Of a stretch of 64,000 nt of DNA, positions 14,103-26,845 are shown in pieces (position 1 is the first letter of the stretch; each line of letters opens with the position of its first letter). Source of the DNA: Apostichopus japonicus (Eukaryota; Echinodermata; Holothuroidea; Aspidochirotida; Stichopodidae); the NCBI RefSeq assembly GCF_037975245.1, contig NC_092565.1, forward strand, positions 12,268,499 to 12,332,498, read 5' to 3'. Under the pieces are notes generated by a model that ran no database searches, had not been told where the DNA came from, and was given only the letters and a program-made list of their open reading frames with translations. Both the position numbers and the translations under genes were made by a program.

Positions 14103-14176
14103 ATAGCTTTTTTCTCTTCTCTCCTTTTCTCTTCTCTTTTCTTTCTTTCTCCCCCCCCCCCCCCCGCCCCCCCCCA
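14103..14176. repeat. Polypyrimidine tract with long C run
   Basis: A CT-rich stretch (CTTTTCTCTTCTC-like) runs into about 24 C with one G interruption. A similar C14 run lies near 15049-15064. I see no gene between 13100 and 15700, only unnamed AT-rich intron and a GC-richer repeat-like patch at about 13560-13760. Confidence 0.8.
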
Positions 14177-15736
14177 ACACCCTCTGAGAATTACGCTGAA
14201 AACAAATGTTAAGAGTCACGAACTGAAGAAGTAAACATTTGGCAGAAACTGCCAAATTGCGTCTGAAATCAAAAGTGCTCCGAAATAACTGAGTCAATAC
14301 GTTCCTTTTAAGAGAACATTTCTCTGTTTTAGGATCGTGTGTCTGAAGTTATTGAGAGAAAAAATTGCTAATGACAGAATGACTAAAAACAAAGAAGCAT
14401 GCATACCGGTGAAATTTGCATTTAAATCCTTCGCACTGTTTTCGAGACAACAACATTATTGAAGTTGGCACGTTTTGTACCCAAAGTGAACTTGACGCCA
14501 ACAGGTGTGATGTCATAACACCATCACACTGACCCATTTCTTTTTGTTTTGTTTATTTCTGTAAAATTTACATCCAATTTCCTACTTCAAAATTTAAACA
14601 CACCTCTGCGCAGTCATTGACACTTTGTTAACTTCGCATTCCTTGCGGGCAAAAGTTGGAACTCCAGAAAAACTAAAAACAAATTAAAAAACTTGCTGTC
14701 AGCGCGCAACTAGTAAAACTATGACATCACGCCTTTGTGCTTCAAGTTCAATTCTGATACAATCTGAGAAAATTTCACTAACCAATATCTCGATAACGCT
14801 CTTTAGGGATTCACCAAGATGCTTAGAAGGTGTTCCTCTTTCATCAGCCAAAAATAACTTTTCCTCTGGTCTATCCTTTTAATGATACTATCAGCGTCTT
14901 CCCTGGCGATATCTTATTTACTCATTTCTCTGCATTTTCGTGTTGGGAGATTCCACTCGAAAATGGTTTCAATCCATCTCAACATCTCCTGCATGTCTCT
15001 AAGCCACCACACAATTATTCCGTGCTGTCCTTCAAACTCCCAATAGCCCCCCCCCCCCCCCCCCGTCTCTCTCTCTCTTTGTGTGATAACACAGAAACTA
15101 TATCATAAACGAAATATTTACCTTTTTTTTCACTTTTCAATTAATTCGAAGGAGAAATAAAGAAGAGACACGCACACTGATGTTGCCATTCTTTCGGGTT
15201 TCATCAGCCGGTATAAATAATCTCCTTATTATTTAAGAAATGCGATGAATACTATACAGGTATTAGATTGAACAATAATCCCTAAGGACATACAGGAAAT
15301 GACGATGTGAAATAACTTGATAATTCACTTCAAAATTATAATCACCACTGAATAAACAAAGGAGAAGAAGAAGAAGATGATGAAATAAAACTTGTGAAAT
15401 TGTTCTAAAATATTATAATACTGCGAGCATGAAATATGATATCCTTACGATAAGTTAAGAAACAGAATGCCAGAGAAGCCTATATATTACGTTTTTATCG
15501 ATTTGGCTGCAACATTCTAAATATGGTTTGGAATATTTTTTTTAGATACAATATGAATCATATACATTTCTATGAGCGAACTGTAGACAATTAAATTGGA
15601 CGAACAAATGAAAATATCATAAATAGTGTACCGAAAAAGGAAGGCTTGCGTCGACAGAGTGCGTTGTAACAAGGGCATATTAAACTTAAAAAGAACTAAA
15701 GATCATTCTTTCAGTTATATAGGGTACTTTTCGTAT

Positions 15737-15930
15737 AAAGAAAAGTGACCCAAGATAAGAGTCTGGGCACGAAACCCAAACAACTTGATTCAATATCAAC
15801 CCAGTCGCCTTATACATCGAGACTGGGACCCTGTCATACCCTATGACTGGGACCCTATGATACCCTATGACTAGATCCCTAATGACGAGGTTACGTCAAG
15901 TGGCGTATCAGGAGTTCCTTGGGAAGAGAA
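15737..15930. repeat. Dispersed repeat, family R1, copy 1
   Basis: It shares AAAGAAAAGTGACCC, CTGGGCACGAAACC, CAAACAAC and CATCGAGACTG in the same order with 16085-16225 and 47622-47765. This copy carries an internal duplication of the phrase CCCTATGACTGGGA. The class is unknown, possibly SINE or MITE. Confidence 0.7.
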
Positions 15931-16084
15931 TAGATTCTACCACATGAACAGGTTAAAGGTCGATGAGCAATCTACCGTGTACTGTTTGCACTTGATCACA
16001 TGCGTACAACTACTCGTCGCTTGCTTGATAAAAAAGAATCTAGCTTGTGATTAGTTGCTGTCCGGCAGTTCAGTTGTGCGTTTT

Positions 16085-16225
16085 TAAGAAAAGTCACCCA
16101 AGGAAGAACCTGGGCACGAAAACCAAACAACGCATCGAATGATCCGCTCTCAACCCCAGTCCCCTTGCATCGAGACTGTGACTGTGTGATCATCGTCAGG
16201 TGTGTATCACGATTCCCCTGAACGG
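16085..16225. repeat. Dispersed repeat, family R1, copy 2
   Basis: Same ordered blocks as copies 1 and 3 (AAGAAAAGTCAC, CTGGGCACGAAAACC, CTTGCATCGAGACTG, GATCATCGTCAGGTGTGTAT). It is closest to copy 3 at 47622. Length is about 140 bp. No terminal inverted repeats or target duplication are obvious. Confidence 0.7.
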
Positions 16226-16769
16226 TTCAGTTACATATAGCAGTCAGTTCGTCTACGAAACGATAGTCTGTGGTTAGAACTTCAGTGAACAACGAATGAA
16301 TCTACAATGGGAAATGAACTCGTGTTTTCTTTAACAGCGCACTTCCCTTTAACCACGCGTCGGTTATTCTTAACGATAAATCTATTACACATTCATTTAA
16401 TTAGGTCTGTGTGGCTGATCTTCAGGGGCATACTTAATTAATGGATTTGTTGACCTGATGCAGTTTAATCAGCGAACATTGAAAATGCAACTTTTTTAAG
16501 ACGTTTACTAAGTGTAGGGTACATAGTTTCTTTCTTTCGCTGTTGGAGACGATATGTGTGATATTTATCACGGTACCACGTTACGTAGTCCATGCAGTGC
16601 TGTAGTATAGTGTTGACTGCATATATGTAATATTGAATGACATTTGTCAATAGTCAATACGTTGCTGTTGAGTAAAATATCAGATGTTTCCGGTTATCTT
16701 ACCACTGTTTTAGAGTTTTTTTTTATTTTACACAGTTCCACATCTGTAAGTTTTATGTGTTTAAGGAGG

Positions 16770-17110
16770 ACAAAGGTCAAGTGAGGTCAACGATGGTCAT
16801 ACTATGGAAACTCTGTAAACACGGACCGGTGAATCCTTTGTGAATGTAGATGCCCCTTAATGAGATAGCTGGTGGTTGCCTATGTGTTTGGTGGAGGGGA
16901 AAGGTCATTTGAGGTCAATAAATGGGCATAGTATCAAAATCTAGTAGACAGAAAAAAAGTCAATAAATTCAAATTTGGGTGCATCTCAAGTTTAATCAGC
17001 AGATACCGGTTAATGAGTTCTCTGTCACTATATTATTGTCAGTAAAGTCAAAAGGTCATTTGAGGTCGTAAGTGGTGAAAGTTTGAAACAAAGTTCGGCA
17101 TTGATGAATT
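16770..17110 (+). repeat. Diverged tandem repeat carrying DR4-like AGGTCA pairs
   Basis: Three diverged units, each containing AGGTCA-N4-AGGTCA: 16774-16789 (spacer AGTG), 16902-16917 (spacer TTTG) and 17053-17068 (spacer TTTG, last half-site AGGTCG). Unit spacing is 128 and 151 bp. AGGTCA direct repeats with a 4-bp spacer are the textbook site for thyroid-hormone and LXR-type nuclear receptors. Any regulatory role here is inference, because the motif may simply be part of a common repeat. A related partial unit may lie at 28330-28565. Confidence 0.6.
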
Positions 17111-17743
17111 TTATAGTGTCTTATCCGTTGCTAGTGTCGAAATCCAAACTACCAAGTCCCCTTGCATGGAAGTATTGATTTGTTAGCCCAATTAGATGAG
17201 AAATAAATATGTCCATAGCTCAACAGTGCATCTATGTAACTGTCTCACACATGGCGAAGTTACGTGCTGGATGCTAACAAACTTTCGCATAATAGGTGTT
17301 TAGGCATATTCACCGTACAATCCTTACCAGTGAGGCTTAGTCGGTGTCTACAACTTATAGTGAGACTTATAAAATACCTCTTCAACGATCGAGGGAACTG
17401 AAAAATCTCTAGTTCTGATTTAAATCTTGGACGAATTTAACCCAGATCTGGATGCTCTATCAATCACGTAATAATCACGTAATAATCACGTAAGTTCATA
17501 TTGTTTTAGAGAGAAGGATATTCCCAAATCACCTACATTTTCTAGCGTATCGCCCGATAATTCACACCTTCGCTTCGGAATAACCTTAGGAAATGTGTTT
17601 TTTTTCTTAGTAAAGCATATATACATAGGAAGTGTGATATTTTGTTCATTGAAATGCACTTTTCTGTAGGATATATCCCTTACAAGCAAGCCTAACTATG
17701 ATTATAAAGTGTGGTATTATATAATTTTGGAAATATCTACGAA

Positions 17744-18348
17744 CAGTGGCGGCGCCAAGGGGGGGGGGGCTTGGGGCTTTAGCCCCCCCACTGAAGTATT
17801 CAGCCCCCCATTAGCCCCCCAACTGAAATAGGCAACAAAAAAAAAACCTCATTGAAATAATATAGCCTACCCAAATTTTGTCAGCCATAACGCAGTGCTA
17901 CAATGGTCAATGGAAATTTTGATGAATTTTTCACATGATAATAGTCAGTGACTCAGTTGTGGTGCAGGAAGCCTTGTTTTGGTGACTGATAAAAACAATT
18001 CAGAATCCAGCTTTATCCGCCAGGTGTTGATGAGTTGTTTCTCAATTATTTTAGTGATACTAAAACTGTGAATTGGTATCTTCCATTCTAATTTGACTTA
18101 AGTTACTCACAAAAAAATGCATATTTTTGGAGAAATTTTCAGGTGACAAAAGCCTCACTAAATGCCACCATTTTGCATGTAGGCCTTTCCAGGATTGGGA
18201 AAAATTTCAAAAGGGGAGGGAGGCACCCCCTCCCCTTATACCCCTCCCCCAGGACGGCGATCACTCAATCTTGTAAGCCACCCAAAAAATTGGCTCAGCC
18301 CCCCCCCCCCTTAGCCTCCCCAACTAAAAATTCCTGGCGGCGCCACTG
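17744..18348. mobile_element. Non-autonomous hAT-type element A (605 bp)
   Basis: Perfect 14-bp terminal inverted repeats CAGTGGCGGCGCCA (17744-17757 and 18335-18348) bound the element. The flanking 8-mers TCTACGAA and TCCATGAA match at 6 of 8 positions, and both differences are C/T, so this is a plausible decayed 8-bp target duplication. CAG-starting termini and 8-bp duplications are typical of the hAT superfamily. The inside has poly-G/C runs near both ends and no transposase. The right half resembles elements D and E (GGGGAGGG...CACCCCCTCCCC). Confidence 0.85.
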
Positions 18349-19407
18349 TCCATGAAGCACACAACTGTCCAGCAAACAATATTTCTTCTCAAAGAATGCC
18401 GTTTTTATGGCTCTTAAAATAGCATCATCCTTGCCTCTGCCCATCATAATATATCGTACACTGAAGACATGACTCTGTAACTCTTATTCTTAATCTCTAA
18501 CTTTCCGAGCAAATATCATGACGTTTATTTACGCATAATAACCTCCGGGTCTAAGTAACATATCGATTTGGTGGCAAATATCTTATTGCTCGTGAATTGA
18601 GAGTTACGTAACAGTTAAAGCTTTTACATATAATTTTATGTCCCAAATTGTTTTTCTTTCCTTTTTTCTTCTTCATTGGCAACTATGTTTTCAATTGTCT
18701 GCATAATTCCATTGTTCCTGATGCGACTCAAGAAACCGATTACATTTTTTTGTTTCTCGGTACAGTCTTATCTTTCCTTAAGTTTCATGTTGAATATACT
18801 GTCACAAGATTGTGACAATTTCAGCCGACCGTCCAAATGAAGGGTTTTATTTATCGCTGTGCCAGTGATGTGCTGTAGTTGGACTAGGGAGCTGCCATTT
18901 TTTACACTCCCAAATCAGACGTGCTTTTTCTTATACGTCACGGTCAAAACGGGACTGCTGAACTCAACGTATATGACGAAAAGAAGGCAAAACCTTAGCG
19001 ACAAACATATATATAGTATAGACAATTAGTAGGTCTAGTATATAGTATGCTATGCAAATCAACGAGTCACGTGTTAGTTGACGTAGACAGACAACCCCTA
19101 GATTGGAACCATCTCGAATTAGTGTCTAGTGTCTATTAAAGACATCCGGGGATCATAACCATGTCACGAGTGTTGTTATACACCGCTGCAGGACTAGGAA
19201 ATATAATTGTACCAAACAAGTCAAAATAGATATACAAATCGTGACCTGCACTTAAGATTGTCTTGCGTAGGACCCGTTAGTACACGTCACAAGTATACAA
19301 AACCTGCCTCAGGACATTCTTTAAGTAATTCTGTAAGACAATTCACTTGTATCACGCCCCTTGACCTTGTCACAAAGCCCGGTAGACATGACACGATGTG
19401 TAGTTAT

Positions 19408-19440
19408 ATGTATATATTTATATATATATATATATATATA
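19408..19440. repeat. (TA)n microsatellite left of the palindrome
   Basis: About 33 bp of TATA-rich sequence lies directly beside the 106-bp palindrome at 19440-19545. Confidence 0.9.
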
Positions 19441-19545
19441 ATGTGTTCGGTAAATTACCAGTTTCTGAAATGTTTTCGTCTATATATATATATATATATA
19501 TATAGACGAAAACATTTCAGAAACTGGTAATTTACCGAACACATT
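19440..19545. repeat. Perfect 106-bp palindrome
   Basis: The arm starting ATGTGTTCGGTAAATTACCA at 19441 is mirrored exactly by the reverse complement ending at 19544, with a self-complementary (TA)n centre around 19492. The right arm is the beginning of copy 2 of the 390-bp repeat. Copy 1 (11209) has only the right arm, so the left arm is an inverted duplication specific to this locus. In single-stranded form it would fold into a stable hairpin or cruciform. Confidence 0.95.
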
Positions 19546-19896
19546 TAATATATATTAACTGTAATAAGATATTGTATGTAAACATGATATATTGGTATCA
19601 TTTTCAGGTCTTATTTTCCAATTTCTGAGGTAAAATGCAGTCGATTTTACTCCTTCGTCAAAACAAATGTATAAACTATATACTTAACGATCCATCTAGG
19701 AGCGTCTCGCGTAATGGTACTCAATGCTATAATTTATACCTAGATATGACAACTGGTAATCTGTAAACACCAAAGACGGGATTCGATAGAATAAATCAAC
19801 ATCGTCCAAAATACATTCCAACTGCAGGGGATAATTATGATGCACGCTGTCGCCATATAGCTATATCACAAAAATTAGTGAAATGTGAAATGTAGT
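19503..19896 (+). repeat. 390-bp repeat, copy 2, ending in (TA)n
   Basis: Near-identical direct copy of 11209-11597. It runs into TA repeats at 19896-19984 that include TAAATAAA interruptions. The two copies are 8.3 kb apart in the same intron. Confidence 0.9.
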
Positions 19897-21552
19897 ATAT
19901 ATATATATATATATATATAAATAAAAAATATATATATATATATATATATTTATTTATATACAGGAATATATAAGTATATATATAATTGTGACCTTCAAAA
20001 AAATTTTTGTTGTGAAAAATTTCAATTTACTTGATTTCCGTGAGGATTTAGAATCCAATTTCCCTCGGTTATTCGTTCTGCAGTAATGCTTATATGGTGT
20101 TCGCTATGAATTTTCTGGTACCAGTCAGTAAAGAAGTATATATTTTTTATATATACTGCATATTCTACGGTCTCAAATAACATTTAACCGTGTACTTCAA
20201 AACTGTGTAAAGAACGAAAGGCTATACAACATCACTCTACGTGTGTTCTGTGCAAGTCTGCTGTTTACATGACGTAATAAGAACATGCATTTGGAAGGAT
20301 GAGTTATTAAACATTTTTTTTATAAAACATTCAGGGGATTAACTTTTCACATTTAAAGGTCATCACTATTCGCCCGCAAAATCTTAACATGCTAAAATAT
20401 GCTTGAAAAGTATATACTTTCCTGATAGTTCTGAAATCGTCGAATTATTTCCAGAAATCGAGAAGTGTTGAATTTAGACGATTCGATGCATCAGTTAGGA
20501 CAAAAAGATTAAAGATGGCGGTATGATGCTTTGTTGAAATTGGAGCATAGGTGACCATAGTTTGACTTTCTAGCATATTTTGGGGCAATACTGATGACCT
20601 TTAACCCTGCACCGAGGAGTGACGTCATCGTCACTTAAGGCTTAAAGCGACCATTCTGGAGGTTTTACCACATATATTTCTAAGCTGATTGTCATGAAAA
20701 CTCGTACAGCTATTGAAAACGACTATATAACACTCATTTGATTTTTCTCTCTTTTCTTGGACAAGACTTATCCAGACTAAAATTCTGCTTCATGTCAACC
20801 CTGCGTTCATGGTATATTAACAGTGTTATTGTAAGTTTTGCATGGACAAGTTGGTATAGACATCACCATCCAAAATAGGATATTTGTAACAATTCAGACC
20901 CTGAAAATCATATCAAATTTAGAAAAACACAGCCTGCAGCCAACTGTTGACATTTGGTAGTACCTATCAGTTATCGACTTTTTATGCAGTTGTCTATAGT
21001 GAGTGGCAAATTACTTGGGTGACAGAAATACTCCACGCTGCAGTTTGAACACCCCCTTCTTTGTGTGTAATTTGCTCTAAGAGGATAGATACGTCGATAT
21101 CAAAGCTAACTGAAGTTGGCTGGAGCTCGGCCAGTTATAGCTATATGTCGTATTTGCGAAAGTGGAACTTTTTAAGTACGATTGATTAGGCAAGTGTTCT
21201 GTGAACAATTCCTCTTTCTCTTTTGACGAGCGCAAGTTTAGCAACCGATTGCCTTATTCGTCCATTCGTGCATTAAACTGAAAACGGGCACATGTGATCA
21301 CCAAGAGTTGTTTCTTTCGTCTGTCTGTATTTGATATATTTTACCATTTCATAATTGCTTGAGATTTAGATGATATCTTATGAAGTCACAAATTATGCAA
21401 TTAAATGATTAATCGTTCGGAGTAATTTAAACAAAATTTGGAATGAATTTGGTAGGCTTAATATGAAATCGCTTTGGCCAGTTTGTGATAGTAAACACTG
21501 CGCCATATGTCTAGACTGGCGCATGACGAATGACGCATGATGCGTGAAATAA

Positions 21553-21744
<192 letters not shown>

Positions 21745-22685
21745 CGGTGATTTACCTCCTTTGGGAGTGACTGTGACCCCTGAAGACGAAACCTATCGGA
21801 GGAGTGTAAAGTCTTCCTCATTGTGGTTCATTTTTGAGGTTAGAATTTTACGTGTATCTATATAAATTGATTAGATCATGGGAAATATTTTCTATATCTA
21901 GAGTATACTATTAAACAACAGCTCCTTTAAACACTCTCAAAATCATGAAACTTTAACAAACCGCGCAAACGGTCATGCCTTCTTTGAGATGCTTCTTTTT
22001 CTCTTTGCCAATAAATCAATTTATTTTGATGTAATGGAAGTACAACATTGTGTTAATGTGATAGCCTAACATAGATATGATAACTTACCTAACAGGTATT
22101 GTTTTACCTGTGTTTGTAATAAAAATGTCTGTAATCGTACTTTGACGTCAACAGATTCTCAAGATTTACTTTCTTCTCCTACGCAGCTGCATATACGGGG
22201 TATTAAGATAGGTCTATAAACGCCTATCTTAAATGTAGCATTACGCGTTTGGTTATAAAAGCGGACTATACTCAATGACCATCTACGTCGCCGTTAATTA
22301 CCCGGTTTCATTAATGCTAGGCGAAACGTACTGTCAAATCATCACCATCAGAAGCTTAGTGTAATGGACCCAGTATTAGGATATTGTAAACAAAGAAGTT
22401 ATCACCCACGTCAAGACCTATATACTCAGTGCAGACAGGTTGCATTTATATAACGATTCATTTTATAGTTATTTAAACATTCGTTTTACTTGCGGGGAAT
22501 TTGAGATATATAATAAGATATATAATTTATATAATTCACACTCGTCATGTACATAATTCTGCATCTGCATTTCAGCAGCTACTTAGTCAGTACGACCCAT
22601 GATTGTGGTCTCCGGACTATATCCTAGTTGCGATATGTACATCTCATCGACGCCATGAACGATCATCCTCATTATTTATAAGCAA

Positions 22686-22778
<93 letters not shown>
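22686..22778. repeat. (TA)n microsatellite
   Basis: About 90 bp of nearly pure TA. Flanks are unremarkable intron. Confidence 0.95.
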
Positions 22779-22781
<3 letters not shown>

Positions 22782-24895
22782 TGTCATTTTAGTGACGTCC
22801 TGGCTGTATGTATAGATGTAGGGTATGCCTATGTGCCTTTAGTGTAAACTATATACATATTGTGATTTTGATATAATTAATATCTTATCAAAACAGTACG
22901 ATTTTCCTCTTTTTATTTTATCATTAATCGTGGTTCTTTATCATTTGCTTAGTTGTATATCTATTCTGCAGGTGCGAGTTGTCCAGGACTGACTTGCTTA
23001 ACTCTCCATGACCATCAGTCGAGTCTTTGTAACGCCACATTTCCCACTCATCAAATAACTCTACGCCCCATGTATCAAATAAAGAAACATGTAATATGAA
23101 ATGTTTCCCCGCTTTCATAATTTATCTTTATGGACTGCAGGGTTGGTTGTTGTGGAGACACGTTGCGGGCCAGACGTGATGTATCGCTGCAGCTATACAT
23201 GGTGAATTAGGTCCCCTGTAAACAGAAGGGTTCCCATCTAATGTTACTGCCACTTAGCCTTGTCACATGTATAGATGAAATTTGAATTATTGAGAGTCAA
23301 TAAGACGTGTACTATATGCGGTTACATATCATGGACGTGTCATCTGCTGTTATCTGCAATAGCAATGTGTACAGTAGCAAACTGTACGGTAGTTACTATT
23401 AATGGTCACCGTGGTAACTCGATAGGGTAAATAAAGTTATATCTGGAATTCTACTTAGTGAGTTCAATAATAATATGACCTTTCTTTTTGGAGGTCACAG
23501 ATCATTTGAGATCGGCAGAAGAAAGTATATACATTGTGTATGAAGTCGACTTGCAAATCACCCCTCCCCACCCCCCCCCCCACCTAGCTCCTCTATGAAT
23601 GTAAAAGAACCCGGCTGATAACATGAATTCAACAATGAATCTTGTGTAAATGCTTGAATCGCCTACCTGCAATGATAAGGAATCATTAATCCTCTTGGCA
23701 TTCTATCATTCAGTAGTGTGTCGTTTATATATACTTTTTAATATTGTCATCCTCCAGGCTGTAATATTTCATCACAGTCTTCACGCGTGAATGTTTTTTA
23801 GTTTATTTTTATTACAGATTAAAGCTGCAGTTACTTCTTGCAAAGCTATAAATTTATGAAATAAATTCGCGTTTTGAAAATTGTCGCATATAAGGTTAAT
23901 AGCCCATTGGCAGATCAACTGCAGTTTTATCTAGACTTCTTTCTTTGATTCCGGTTGATATCAGAATTGATCCCTGGCCATTGATCTGTGTATAGACCAA
24001 TACGTTTAATTTAACGATATATGTTACATTTTCAGCAACGACAACAAAATCGTTATTTATAAAATGTTATTACACATAAAAAAAAGATGAAGATGAAGAA
24101 GAGGAGTCATGTAAGGGAACGCGGTAAACATTTTATGCCACAGGGTATCTATAGATGTGTGCATTAGAATGCTTTCATGGCTACATAAAAGTAGGCTGTG
24201 ATTTGTGGCTATACTGTACATTTGCACAACAATTTAAAAAAAATGTATTTTCCGGTGGACAATTTACGTCATAGATCCATGGTTCAATGACTTGAGAGAA
24301 GAGTTATAAAGAAAACACAGAGTAGTGTGGAGCATTAAAGTATTATATGATAAGACAGAAGACAGAATGTTAATAATCCTATAAAGTAATCAATGAGTCT
24401 GATATGGTTACACCGACACGAATGTTAACTTCCAAAGTATACGTCTGCTATCAGCCTAAGGCTAACACTATAAAACAACATAAACTATCCAGATAGGCCC
24501 ATATATATATATAACACGTTTAAAGCCTGAAGTTGGACTGAAGTTGAGAGCGGATCACGCTGTTTGGATTTGGATTTTTGTTTTTCAAAAAATCTTGTTT
24601 GGTTGAGATTATGTCTTGAGCAATTTTAGTAGTGTACCTTGCATTTCTAGTGTCTGACACCAGTCTGTTATTATGCAATATCCGGCGGCCGAAAACAAGA
24701 CAACGCCTATTTGAATGGACGTGGGTGGACCTATATACACAAACCTACACAGAGCTGCTCTGATCAACAAGACGACTTCAAACCCCGAGAACTTGAAATC
24801 CAAATAATATTTCGTCCATCGCCGCCTTCAAGTGTGATCAGAAGGCACCAATTAACTTCTAGGCTATGGTTTGAAATCAATAAATAAACATACCT

Positions 24896-25042
<147 letters not shown>

Positions 25043-26069
25043 TGGTTTGAACTCAGCTGGGCAACCTTGGGAGTTTATTGAATCTATGTTCTTGAAAGTA
25101 AGAATGCGACATTAATTCTATTCATGCATTCACTGTGGTTAGACTATTAAAATCTTCTCCGTAATGGTTGTCTCCTAAGCTGACTTTGATTGGTATCTCA
25201 CGAATTGCTATAGACATCACGTGGTTCATGAGTGAGGCCTGCGATTGTTTTTTGTTTTTGTTTTTTTGTTTTTTTGTTGTTGTCTCGGTTTCAATTTCCT
25301 CCCAACAAATGTCAACTTTCGACAAGTGACTTTTTTTGTCATCATTGTCCTCTTTTTGGCCCTGGTCCTCGTCCGTTAGTCATCAACTATTCTTAACTTT
25401 GGATCATGTTATTTGGAATAAAATCAACCAGAAAGCACTACTTCATGAATAGTCAGTCACGCTGAAGGAAACACATGCATTCATAATAACAGTGAGCTTA
25501 TCGACGGATGTCATGTTCAACATGTCAGTTGATTAACATGTTGCTCATCCATGAGTAGTTCTTCAGAATGCAATCCTCTCTAATAACATTACTTAGTACA
25601 AAAAAGATGAATTTTTAAACTTATCGACGTGGTAAGTCGTGAATATTTATATAGGGCCTCAGCTATATACTACTTAACTTGTGTATCAAAGATTGTTGGA
25701 AAGGCTTTTTCTAAAGTTATACGAATGGCTTCTCGTCTGTTGAGGGGGGGGGTGGGGGGCATGATCGGGTTCAAGAAATTTGCTTCCCTTTCTAAGCTCC
25801 TTATGTCAACTTGTCAACAGTGCTTGGCTTGAATTCTTGAAAGTGGTCTGGTTTTTTTATTACAGAGTGTGAAAGTTAATCAAATGGCGTTAAAGCAAGA
25901 ACGCTTTACATAACAAGAAATAGTGTACTTTTTTTTAGCTATTTCCATCATAACTTAGGAAATACGTGAGGTGAAGTTTCTAGAAACATAGTTCCTTTTC
26001 CGTGAAATATATTGTTAGTGTAATATCGAATATGTTATATATGTTAATATAGAATATTCGTAACGTATC

Positions 26070-26395
26070 CCCGAAAAGGAGGAGGGAAAGAAGGAGAAGA
26101 AGAAGGAGAAGGAGAAGGAGAAGGACGGAGAAGGAGAAGGGGGAGTAGGAGAAGCGGGAGAAGGAGGAGAAGCAGGAGAGGGAGAAGCAGGAGCAGGAGG
26201 AAATTGGAGAAGGAGAGAAAGAGAAGGAGGGGGAAAGGAAGGAGAAGGAGGAGAAGAATGAGAAGCAGGAGAAGCAGGAGAAGCAGGAGCAGGAGGAGCA
26301 GGAGCAGGAGGAGGAGAAGGAAATCGGAGAAGGAGAAGAAGGAGAAGGAGGAGAAGGAAGTGAAAGAGGAGAAGGAGAAGAAGATGGAGAAGATA
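26070..26395 (+). repeat. GGAGAA polypurine tract (about 320 bp)
   Basis: Nearly all purine on the + strand, built from GGAGAA, GAAGAA and GCAGGA units with very few pyrimidines. Such tracts can form triplex (H-DNA). Open frames on both strands (Glu/Arg/Lys-rich on one, Pro/Ser/Leu-rich on the other) are by-products of the composition and not evidence of a gene. Confidence 0.9.
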
Positions 26396-26790
26396 CATTC
26401 TCTGTATTCTTAGTCTGTAGAAAGGGTAATTACATTGTTACTTCAAGTACCATGTTCTTTTGTCTTTTTTCTTGTTTCTTTTCATTTTGCCGTAAAAAGA
26501 AGTTTAGATTACAATTCAGACAAGAATATTTTGTTTTCTCTTAACGAGTCTCAAGTGCCAGTTTACTATTTCATCTATATGACAGCTGTGCCTGTTCTCA
26601 GCATCTTCTTATAAGAACATGAGCATCTCAAACTGAAGGAAAGTTAATAAGTTAATAAAGTTAATAAAATGTACGGTATAGTATGCCTTGTGAAGTTGAT
26701 TGCCAGAGAAGCGAGTAAAACTTCACACAATGCACTATGACGATAATAAGGACAGGGAAACAAACAGAACATGTTGGAACCTATGTTGGA

Positions 26791-26792
<2 letters not shown>

Positions 26793-26841
<49 letters not shown>
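26793..26841. repeat. (TA)n microsatellite
   Basis: About 48 bp of uninterrupted TA. Confidence 0.95.

Positions 26842-26845
<4 letters not shown>

Noticed and set aside
26015-26413. Long Pro/Ser/Leu and Arg/Lys/Glu frames
   Set aside because: They are both strands of the polypurine tract, with no domain, no start context and extreme composition.
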